A stretch of 9,244 nucleotides of DNA from NCBI GenBank assembly GCA_030668065.1, contig DAOUUS010000044.1, positions 1 through 9,244 of the forward strand. Reading direction: 5' to 3'. Made by a program: the position numbers and the translations under genes. Within the stretch, counting starts at the first letter, position 1, and the number at the start of each line of letters is the position of its first letter. Below the pieces are notes generated by a model, which was not told the origin of the DNA, searched no databases, and worked only from the letters and a program-made list of their open reading frames with translations. This document shows positions 1 through 4,973 of this stretch, in pieces. This DNA is from Candidatus Methanophagales archaeon (GTDB taxonomy: Archaea > Halobacteriota > Syntropharchaeia > Alkanophagales > Methanospirareceae).

Positions 1-188
1 CCGTTCTGCGGATTAGTAATGTTTACGGGTACTGATACAATGGTATTCTTGTATCCGCTTGCATCCTCAACACCAAAGTTGTCTGCGATAGGATCAGCAG
101 CCGAAGCAGATAAAGTAAGAGTTACTAACACTGACAACACAATCACCGCTACCGAGACCGCTTTTAGCTCTTTTCGGGACATCATCAT
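1..188 (-). CDS. Secreted cohesin-type protein, 5' end only (runs off left edge)
   Basis: This is the N-terminal 62 residues of a fourth member of the cohesin family that fills the left half of the window; the rest lies beyond base 1. The start has three consecutive ATG codons (188-180), so the exact initiator is uncertain, and there is no good ribosome binding site. Residues 1-30 form a signal peptide: Lys/Arg near the N-terminus, a long Val/Leu/Ile stretch, then SASA. The mature part begins ADPIADNFGVEDASGYKNT and continues into VSVPVNITNPQNG. It matches, almost residue for residue, the start of the cohesin domains in the proteins at 564-1433 and 1754-2731. Whether it ends in a dockerin, a membrane tail or something else cannot be seen. 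Its leader shares sequence with that of the 1754-2731 gene, supporting recent duplication. Confidence 0.8.
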   Translation of the reverse strand, partial: MMMSRKELKAVSVAVIVLSVLVTLTLSASAADPIADNFGVEDASGYKNTIVSVPVNITNPQN

Positions 189-563
189 ATTATGTCTATC
201 TTTTAGCATATTTTTTCTGCCCACACAGGGCTTCGTAGCAAAATGTATCCTGCCCCCTCATATAATCGCTTACCCTTTTTGCCCTTCGCTTTTTCTATAT
301 GAAGTATACTCTGTATAGTGTTAGGTACTATATAAACATTTCGGTGTGGAAAACAGGTGTAAAAAATAGATAAAGATCAGACACAGAATAAAATTGATGA
401 TTTGATGAAACGGGGTAAAAGTAGGGCGAGTTAAAATATCCACCAAACAAGAGAGAGAAGAAATAGGTCGAAACATGGCAGGGCACAGATAAACGTAATA
501 GCGCCCATTCACAATACGTAATTGCAAACTATCCCTTAGAACGAAAAGCAGTTGCAGAAGAAC
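189..563. other. Intergenic region between two cohesin genes
   Basis: This gap of 375 bases holds the minus-strand promoter and leader of the partial gene at 1-188 and the 3' flank of the 564-1433 gene. A small GCCC/GGGC hairpin (219-231) lies in the leader. A 68-codon minus-strand reading frame at 321-527 has no ribosome binding site, no family resemblance and covers the promoter, so I do not call it a gene. I see no clear terminator after position 564. Confidence 0.6.
251..341 (-). promoter_or_regulatory. TATA-type promoter and conserved leader of the partial cohesin gene
   Basis: Read on the minus strand, two TATA-like stretches occur: TTTATATAG at about 331-339 and CATATAGAAAAA at about 290-301. 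The second is followed by a block ending GGGTAAGCGATTA (263-275) that is nearly repeated upstream of the 1754-2731 gene. This implies a leader of roughly 70-90 bases. The TATA calls are by eye; the shared block is directly visible. Confidence 0.5.
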
Positions 564-1433
564 TTATGGCTGCGCTTTCCTTCGCCGCTGCACTAAATAC
601 GCAACTGCGAATAAGCCGGCAATAGCGAAAATAGCATCGAAGCCGGGTGGACTTGGTGCCGCTGTTGACGTGGCTGTTGGTGCTGAAGAAGGTTTTGTAA
701 TCGGTGATGGCGACACCTTTACGGGAGATGCTGTTGTAGGCATTACAGACGGCGTTATCGTGGGCGTTGCTGTTGGAATAACCGATTCTGTATCGGCCGG
801 TGTTATTACTTCTCCCTCCCCTTCGCTTTCCTCCTTGGGTGATACTGTTGGTGATTCCGTTGGCGACACTGTTAGAGATGGCGAACCAGTAGATGATGGT
901 GTCTGCGTGAGGTTTGTAACTATAGTGAATGTCCCATCCGTTGCGGGTGCCGTGTCAAAGCCCACATTTTCGCCGCTCAAGTCAGATAACTGTAGGTTAT
1001 TCAAACACATATCTGTCGTTTCTCCAGGTTCACCGACAACACTGAATTTGAGCAATGCTATGATGCCACTCGTGCCGTTTTGTATTGCCTCCACATCTCT
1101 TCCCGTGTACGCAATCGAAACGTTAGTGCCCCAATCAAAGTCACAGTATGCAGGACTTTTCCAGCTAGTGGTTATAGTGCCTTTCTTAACCTCCACAACG
1201 TTTATAACATTATTATCGTACGAGACGTCAAAGATTATACATGTAACCGGACCATTTTGCGTATTTGATATGGTTACTGGTACTGATACCGTGGTATTCC
1301 TATATCCACTTGCATGTTCCACACCAATGCTGTCCGCGGTTGGCTGCGCTAATGCAAATGGCACGAACATCCCGAATATAGCAGCTACTAATAGGGTTAA
1401 ACAAACGGTTAATCGCGTATTTTCTTTTTCCAT
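564..1433 (-). CDS. Surface-anchored cohesin-domain protein with PGF-CTERM-like sorting tail
   Basis: A 289-residue secreted protein. Residues 1-29 are a signal peptide ending FALA before Q30. Residues 31-172 form a cohesin domain (GVEHASGYRNTTVSVPV; FDVSYDNNVINVVEV; late FSVVGEPGET), which in known systems binds dockerin modules outside the cell. Residues 175-262 are a Ser/Thr/Pro-rich stalk with one acidic patch (EESEGEGE, 201-208), typical of a wall-spanning spacer. The C-terminus is PPGF (262-265), a hydrophobic segment (266-281) and RRRK (283-286). That is the layout of PGF-CTERM signals, which archaeosortase A cuts and replaces with a lipid anchor; a plain transmembrane anchor is the alternative. 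Four N-glycosylation sequons are present, and the mature domain has three cysteines (65, 97, 143). The ATG lies 10 bases after AGGAAGA. It lacks a dockerin, unlike its two neighbours, so it would be the natural base of a cohesin-dockerin chain; that role is inferred. Confidence 0.88.
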   Translation of the reverse strand: MEKENTRLTVCLTLLVAAIFGMFVPFALAQPTADSIGVEHASGYRNTTVSVPVTISNTQNGPVTCIIFDVSYDNNVINVVEVKKGTITTSWKSPAYCDFDWGTNVSIAYTGRDVEAIQNGTSGIIALLKFSVVGEPGETTDMCLNNLQLSDLSGENVGFDTAPATDGTFTIVTNLTQTPSSTGSPSLTVSPTESPTVSPKEESEGEGEVITPADTESVIPTATPTITPSVMPTTASPVKVSPSPITKPSSAPTATSTAAPSPPGFDAIFAIAGLFAVAYLVQRRRKAQP

Positions 1434-1523
1434 CTTTTTATCTTCCTACCCGTGGTTAGTAATACATAAAACATTTTCTTTAAAAAAGAAAGATTTACCA
1501 AAGTAATAATACTGCATAGAACT

Positions 1524-1753
1524 AGTTTTTGAAATAATAGACTTGTTGCGAAATAATTTGGAAAAGCCCGGAGAATGGATATCCGTAAAAATGAGCATCA
1601 TGCGCGGAGCATTGGACGCTTTAGAAGGCAGCATTTCATAGGGTTTTATATCGCAACAAGTATAATGAGTGAATTACCAAAAAATAAACTTGCCCTGGAC
1701 GAAAACGTTATGAATAGGAAAGCATAAGGATTAATTGAGTCCCTCTACAGATC
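1524..1753. repeat. Duplicated 3' flank, copy 1 (split by the inverted-repeat element)
   Basis: Bases 1524-1538 plus 1662-1753 align by eye with 3342-3445 downstream of the other cohesin-dockerin gene. Shared blocks are AGTTTTTGAA, ACC(A/C)AAAAATAA, GGAAAGCATA followed by GGATTAA, and CCTACAATAA running into the coding end. The duplication unit of the two genes therefore included about 100 bases of downstream DNA. Confidence 0.65.
1539..1661. mobile_element. Short inverted-repeat element (MITE-like or insertion-sequence remnant)
   Basis: The arms ACTTGTTGCGAAATAA (1541-1556) and, on the other strand, ACTTGTTGCGATATAA (1661-1646) match at 15 of 16 positions and bound a 121-base unit. The pentamer ATAAT occurs at 1534-1538 and 1662-1666, a possible target duplication if the element starts at 1539. 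The 3' flank of the paralogous gene at 3446-4405 carries the same surrounding sequence (AGTTTTTGAA, then GAACTACC) without this insert, so it resembles an empty site. The interior has a short plus-strand open frame ending at 1640 (EKPGEWISVKMSIMRG) that could be a transposase scrap; I do not recognise it. No transposase is encoded, so any movement would need one in trans. Confidence 0.6.
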
Positions 1754-2731
1754 CTACAATAAATCTAACTCGTTTAAAGCCGCTCTCATTATCATCGTTA
1801 TGTCACCGGCATCGGCTAATATACCATTATTGTTCAAATCGTATCTCCAGTCAGGTGTCAACCTGTACATAGACGCTCTTAGCATCATCGTCACATCACC
1901 GGCATCTGCAGAACGCCCGTTATCGTTCAAATCGCCTTTTCTCAAGAGGACAACGTTTACCGTTTTTGTTCCGCCCGGTTGTACAGTCACCCGCGTTGAA
2001 TTATCCCAATATCTCAATTTCGAGAATTTTATATAGTATTCCGCAGCTTCTACCGTTGTGAGATTGAAATAACCCGTTTCGTTTGTGGTGGTTGTCTCCT
2101 GCACTACACTTGAGCCATTCACGGTTAGAGTAACACTTACACCTGCCATTGCAATTCCCGTGATGGTTGTTACTTGTCCTGTTGTTTTCCCGGGTGTCAC
2201 GTCACCGAGTTGTACAGTAAACGTACCATTCTTCGCAGGCGCTGTGCCTACTTGATATTCCGGAGCACCTTCAGCCAGTTGTATATTCAATAAGTTCATC
2301 TCACTTGTGTCGCCTGCTTCGCCAATAACGCTGAAGTTAAGCAATACAACAGAGCCGGTAGAAACGTTCTGTATCGCATGCTCATCTACGGAATCATAAA
2401 CAATTGCGACCTTGGTACCCCACTCATGGTTACAATATGCAGGAGTATCCCAGTCTGAGGTCAGAGTACCGTTCTGAACACCCGTGACGTTTATAACGCT
2501 GTTATCGTATGAAATATCAAATATCAAACTTGGAACAGGTCCGTCCTGGACCTCAGTGATGTTTACTGGTACTGGTACTGTTACATTGGTATTATCGTAG
2601 CCGCTTGCATCCTCAACACCAAAGCTGTCTGCGGAAGGCTCAGCGGAAGCTGATAAAGTGAAGGCTACTAAAACAGACAACGCTATCGCTGCTACTAGGA
2701 CCACTTTTAGCACTTTAGGATACATTATCAT
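1754..2731 (-). CDS. Secreted cohesin-dockerin adaptor protein
   Basis: A 325-residue exported protein with both interaction modules of the cohesin-dockerin system. Residues 1-30 are a signal peptide (SASA before E31). Residues 32-175 form a cohesin domain (GVEDASGYDN; LIFDISYDNSVINV; NFSVIGEAGDTSEM). Residues 179-263 look like a carboxypeptidase-regulatory or Cna-B-like beta-sandwich (VTTITGIAMAGVSVTL; NETGYFNLTTV; TVNVVLLRKG). Residues 266-325 are a dockerin with two calcium-loop repeats, starting D267-L-N269-D-N271-G272 and D298-L-N300-N-N302-G303, each followed by ADAGD. About 11 N-X-S/T sequons suggest a glycosylated surface protein. The ATG follows GAGGT by 5 bases. Cohesin and dockerin on one chain could let it link other proteins to a scaffold or polymerise head-to-tail; partner specificity cannot be read from sequence. 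It is a close paralogue of the protein at 3446-4405. Confidence 0.9.
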   Translation of the reverse strand: MIMYPKVLKVVLVAAIALSVLVAFTLSASAEPSADSFGVEDASGYDNTNVTVPVPVNITEVQDGPVPSLIFDISYDNSVINVTGVQNGTLTSDWDTPAYCNHEWGTKVAIVYDSVDEHAIQNVSTGSVVLLNFSVIGEAGDTSEMNLLNIQLAEGAPEYQVGTAPAKNGTFTVQLGDVTPGKTTGQVTTITGIAMAGVSVTLTVNGSSVVQETTTTNETGYFNLTTVEAAEYYIKFSKLRYWDNSTRVTVQPGGTKTVNVVLLRKGDLNDNGRSADAGDVTMMLRASMYRLTPDWRYDLNNNGILADAGDITMIMRAALNELDLL

Positions 2732-2917
2732 CGTTTACCTCTATCTCCCTTTTTAGTATCTTTTCGTTTCCTTCTTAGTTTCGGGGCAATATATATCTTC
2801 CTTCCACTTCATCTAACCGCTTACCCCGTTCGCCCTTACTTCTTTTTTCTATATAAACATGTATTTTTTGACTATATTAACGACCTTATTTTATCTGCAT
2901 CCTCGTGCTACTTTTTA
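2732..2917 (-). promoter_or_regulatory. Promoter and leader of the cohesin-dockerin gene
   Basis: On the minus strand a TATA box TTTATATAG lies at about 2849-2857, followed by AAAAAAGAAGTAAGGGC and GGGGTAAGCGGTTA (2814-2827), then a leader to the ATG at 2731. The GGGTAAGCG(G/A)TTA block and the preceding AAGGGC recur ahead of the partial gene at 1-188, in the same order and nearly the same distance from the start. The ribosome binding site is GAGGT at 2737-2741. Bases 2865-2917 show nothing recognisable. Confidence 0.55.
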
Positions 2918-3302
2918 TCATTTCCACCACCTGTACATCTTATCCTCCATGCCCCACTCCCTCGCATTCCTCTGTAATCTGCCCCAGAAAGCATCTTCAG
3001 ACGTTTGAAGACACCACTTCGTATCAAGACTCGCAGGGGGTCCACCGTGTTGTACCATTCGATGAACGCGTTCATGTGCTCAAAATCACCACTCTCTGTA
3101 CCTGTTGTAGCAGTCGAAGAACTTTTCTATCTTCCCACTCATTGGCCGGTGGAGGGCTCAATACTCGTGGGGTATCCGCTTTATCCTAAAAGCGATCGAG
3201 ATGCCGCTTGATGATCGTTCTTAGCCAGTACCTTGTGCCTTACGATATATCTATTTCCCGTTCGGTCAACCGACTATACTTTCGCTTTCCTCGGGTTAGC
3301 AT
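2918..3302 (-). pseudogene. Decayed rve-type (IS481/IS3-like) transposase, internally deleted
   Basis: Pieces of a DDE integrase-core transposase are scattered over three minus-strand frames. From ATG 3302 comes MLTRGKRKYSRLTEREID, which shifts frame at about 3249 into YIVRHKVLAKNDHQAA, resembling the N-terminal helix-turn-helix region. Then HRPMSGKIEKFFDCYNRYR (about 3095-3150) shifts into GDFEHMNAFIEWYNT (3044-3088), the typical end of the integrase core. This shifts again into ASLDTKW and EDAFWGRLQRNAREWG, ending at TGA 2918-2920. There are at least three frameshifts and one in-frame stop. N- and C-terminal parts sit almost next to each other, so most of the catalytic core, including the region of the first two acidic residues, is gone. 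An intact relative would be expected to be roughly 300-350 residues. I found no matching terminal repeats. It cannot be functional; family placement rests on the WYN and GKIEKFF signatures. Confidence 0.72.
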
Positions 3303-3445
3303 CTTGTGAGTAATATTGGGTCAAACATTTCAGGACTACACAGTTTTTGAACTAAAAATGAACTACCCAAAAATAATCCTACCAGAGACGAACTCGTCAT
3401 GAAAAAAAGGAAAGCATAGGGATTAAATGAATCCCTATGCCGAAC
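3303..3445. repeat. Duplicated 3' flank, copy 2 (uninterrupted), with terminator
   Basis: Bases 3342-3445 correspond to 1524-1538 plus 1662-1753 downstream of the sister gene, but without the inverted-repeat element. They contain the terminator hairpin of the 3446-4405 gene. Bases 3303-3341 are probably the upstream end of the decayed transposon and hold nothing else I can name. Confidence 0.6.
3401..3440 (-). terminator. Hairpin and T-run terminator of the 3446-4405 gene
   Basis: An exact 11-base inverted repeat, GCATAGGGATT (3414-3424) and AATCCCTATGC (3430-3440), encloses a 5-base loop. On the minus strand it starts 5 bases after the TAG stop and is followed by TTTCCTTTTTTT (3402-3413). 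That is the form of an intrinsic terminator, and archaeal RNA polymerase also stops at T-runs. The sister gene at 1754 has only a degenerate version (about 1728-1744). Confidence 0.65.
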
Positions 3446-4405
3446 CTACAATAATTCTAACTTGTACACAGACGCTCTTAGCATCATCGTTACGTCACCT
3501 GCATCGGCTAATCTACCATTATTGTTCAAGTCGAATCTCCAGTCAGGTGTCAACTTATACACAGACGCTCTTAGCATCATCGTTACGTCACCTGCATCTG
3601 CAGAACGCTCGTTATCATTCAAATCGCCTTTTCTCGAGAGGACAACGTTTACCGTTTTCGTTTCGCTAGATTGTACCGTCACCAGCGTTGAATTATCCCA
3701 ATATCTTAGTTTCGTGCTGTTCACATAGTATTCCGCAGCTTCTACCGTTGTGAGATTGAAATAACCCGTTTCGTTTGTGATGGTTGCCTCCAGCACTTCA
3801 CTTGAGTCATTCGCGGTTAGAGTAACAGTTACACCTGCCATTACCGTTCCCGTGACGGTTGTTATTTGTCCCGTTATTTTTCCGGATGTCACGTCACCGT
3901 GTTGTACAGTAAACGTACCATTTTTCGCAGGCGCTGTGCCTATTTGATAGTCAGGAGCACCTTCAGCCAGTTGTATATTCGATAAGTCCATCACGCTCGT
4001 GGTGCCTAATACACCATTAACGCTGAAATTAAGCACTACAACAGAGCCAGTTGCACCGTTTTGTATCGCATGATCATCTACGGAATCATAAACAATTGCG
4101 ACCCTGGTACCCCACTCATGGTTATAATATGCAGGAGTCTGCCAGTTTAATGTTAGAGCACCTTTCTGAACTTCCGAGACATTAATGACGCTGTTATCGT
4201 ATTTTATATCAAATATCAAACTTGGAACAGGTCCATCCTGAACATCAGTGATGTTTATAGGTACTAATACCTGGGCATCTGTGTAACCGTGTGCGTCAGC
4301 AACGCCGATATTGGTGGCGGTAGGGAGTGCTACAAACATCACGAATGCCGCCGCCGCCACTAATATAGTTAGACCCTTTACCAAACCATTTCTTCCTTTT
4401 TTCAT
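3446..4405 (-). CDS. Secreted cohesin-dockerin adaptor protein, second copy
   Basis: A 319-residue paralogue of the 1754-2731 product with the same module order. Residues 1 to about 30 are a signal peptide (KKGRNGLVKG, then an Ala/Val-rich core; cleavage site less clear). The cohesin spans about 32-169 (LIFDIKYDNSVINV; NHEWGTRVAIVYDSVD). A carboxypeptidase-regulatory-like beta domain spans 173-257 (GTVMAGVTVTL; NETGYFNLTT). The dockerin spans 260-319. Its two loops start D261-L-N263-D-N265-E266 and D292-L-N294-N-N296-G297. The first has Glu in place of the conserved Gly at loop position 6, which may weaken calcium binding. ADAGDVTMMLRASVYKL occurs identically in both halves (269-285, 301-317), whereas the sister protein's halves differ. 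About nine N-X-S/T sequons are present. The ATG follows GGTGA by 6 bases. As in the sister, chain formation or bridging is inferred from having both modules. Confidence 0.9.
   Translation of the reverse strand: MKKGRNGLVKGLTILVAAAAFVMFVALPTATNIGVADAHGYTDAQVLVPINITDVQDGPVPSLIFDIKYDNSVINVSEVQKGALTLNWQTPAYYNHEWGTRVAIVYDSVDDHAIQNGATGSVVVLNFSVNGVLGTTSVMDLSNIQLAEGAPDYQIGTAPAKNGTFTVQHGDVTSGKITGQITTVTGTVMAGVTVTLTANDSSEVLEATITNETGYFNLTTVEAAEYYVNSTKLRYWDNSTLVTVQSSETKTVNVVLSRKGDLNDNERSADAGDVTMMLRASVYKLTPDWRFDLNNNGRLADAGDVTMMLRASVYKLELL
3465..3598. repeat. Direct repeat of a half-dockerin (41 identical bases, 93-base offset)
   Basis: Bases 3465-3505 and 3558-3598 are identical over 41 positions and lie 93 bases (31 codons) apart, inside the dockerin region of the 3446-4405 gene. 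Allowing two mismatches the match extends to 3459-3508 and 3552-3601. The corresponding halves in the 1754-2731 gene are clearly more diverged, so this points to recent homogenisation within the gene. Confidence 0.85.
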
Positions 4406-4411
4406 TTTTTT

Positions 4412-4416
4412 TCACC
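4412..4416 (-). promoter_or_regulatory. Ribosome binding site GGTGA
   Basis: GGTGA on the minus strand, 6 bases ahead of the ATG at 4405-4403, fixes the start of the second cohesin-dockerin protein. Confidence 0.7.
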
Positions 4417-4492
4417 TTTTCCCATTTGCATTTTTTTCTTGCTTGTTGTTGAGTCGGTTATCCTTGCGAAGTGCTCGCATCTGATAACTAAC

Positions 4493-4506
4493 CTTATAGA
4501 TATATT
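4493..4506 (-). promoter_or_regulatory. Putative TATA box for the 3446-4405 gene
   Basis: Minus-strand ATATATCTATAAGG lies about 95 bases from the ATG, implying a leader of roughly 65-70 bases, similar to the leaders inferred for the other cohesin genes. Called by eye only. Confidence 0.4.
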
Positions 4507-4913
4507 CAAAAAGTCACCATGTAAGTGCTGGCATCGAGTACTGGATACTACAAACATTTCAAATATTTTTTTAGAACAGCATTAGCAATAGTTTCAGACA
4601 TTCACCATTTTTGTTAGAACGAGTTCCACGGGATTCGGGCACCACTTATACATGTAAGAGCGATGAAGGAGCTAAGTTCTGAATAAAGCACTATGAACCC
4701 GGCAATCGCTATTTTACAATTTTGACGCACCAAAGCATTTAATTGTATTCTTAGTTTGTTTGTACTTGATCGGCACCCGATAAAATCACAATACTTTACG
4801 GACGTTCCGCCTATTCCATCCAGGACCCTGCCAATTATTTATACAGCCGCAAACGATAAATATTGCGATGGTAAATTACACATCTCGCAAAACACCATAT
4901 TTATTTGGAATAG

Positions 4914-4926
4914 GTTTATACTATAT
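4914..4926 (+). promoter_or_regulatory. Putative ilvB TATA box
   Basis: TTTATACTATAT at 4915-4926 lies about 55 bases ahead of the ilvB start. Usual archaeal spacing would put transcription start near 4945 and give a leader of about 30 bases. No leucine-responsive element or leader peptide is recognisable. Confidence 0.5.
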
Positions 4927-4956
4927 CCAGCCATAGAGTGATTAACTGCGTACAGT

Positions 4957-4963
4957 AAAGGAG
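4957..4963 (+). promoter_or_regulatory. Ribosome binding site of ilvB (supports GTG start)
   Basis: AAAGGAG ends 10 bases before GTG 4974-4976. No in-frame ATG lies nearby, and the protein aligned from this GTG has the expected short N-terminus before the GIPGG motif, so GTG is the likely initiator. Confidence 0.65.
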
Positions 4964-4973
4964 AAAAAGAGAA

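Larger units (their letters stand above)
1434..1753. other. Intergenic region containing an inserted inverted-repeat element
   Basis: This 320-base gap carries the upstream region of the anchored cohesin gene (1434-1523), the inverted-repeat element (1539-1661) and the 3' flank of the cohesin-dockerin gene (1662-1753). I see no convincing TATA box for the 564-1433 gene; the best minus-strand candidate, GTTTTATGTATT at 1461-1472, lies too close to the ATG to be sure. A 62-codon minus frame (1446-1634) crosses the element boundary and is not considered a gene. Confidence 0.55.
4406..4973. other. Divergent intergenic region between the cohesin cluster and ilvB
   Basis: This is 568 bases between divergent genes. 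The left end carries the promoter and leader of the 3446-4405 gene and the right end the ilvB promoter. Between about 4510 and 4890 I see no RNA gene, repeat or convincing reading frame. A 61-codon plus-strand frame at 4756-4941 overlaps the ilvB TATA box, has no recognised motif and is not called. Confidence 0.6.

Noticed and set aside
321..527. A 68-codon minus-strand frame between cohesin genes
   Set aside because: Aromatic-rich composition typical of AT-rich non-coding DNA, no ribosome binding site, and it covers the promoter region of the partial gene.
670..1506. A 278-codon plus-strand open frame opposite the anchored cohesin gene
   Set aside because: It is the mirror of the Ser/Thr/Pro-rich coding strand, giving a low-complexity Val/Gly/Asp product with no ribosome binding site; the minus-strand protein has a signal peptide, domain and sorting tail.
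1446..1634. A 62-codon minus-strand frame across the inverted-repeat element
   Set aside because: It crosses the element edge into ordinary flank and has no start signal; more likely chance, with at most a transposase scrap on the opposite strand.
2905..3211. Two overlapping plus-strand frames (94 and 68 codons)
   Set aside because: They are antisense to the decayed transposase, whose minus-strand fragments match known motifs.
334..4566. The word AAACATTTC at about 335, 3323 and 4555 as a possible operator
   Set aside because: Two copies are about 150 bases before cohesin starts, but the third is in a 3' flank and no copy is found at that distance from the 1754-2731 gene; too short and AT-rich to claim.
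4756..4941. A 61-codon plus-strand frame just upstream of ilvB, possible leader peptide
   Set aside because: It overlaps the likely ilvB TATA box, is not rich in Leu/Val/Ile codons in a run, and shows no attenuator hairpin or ribosome binding site.
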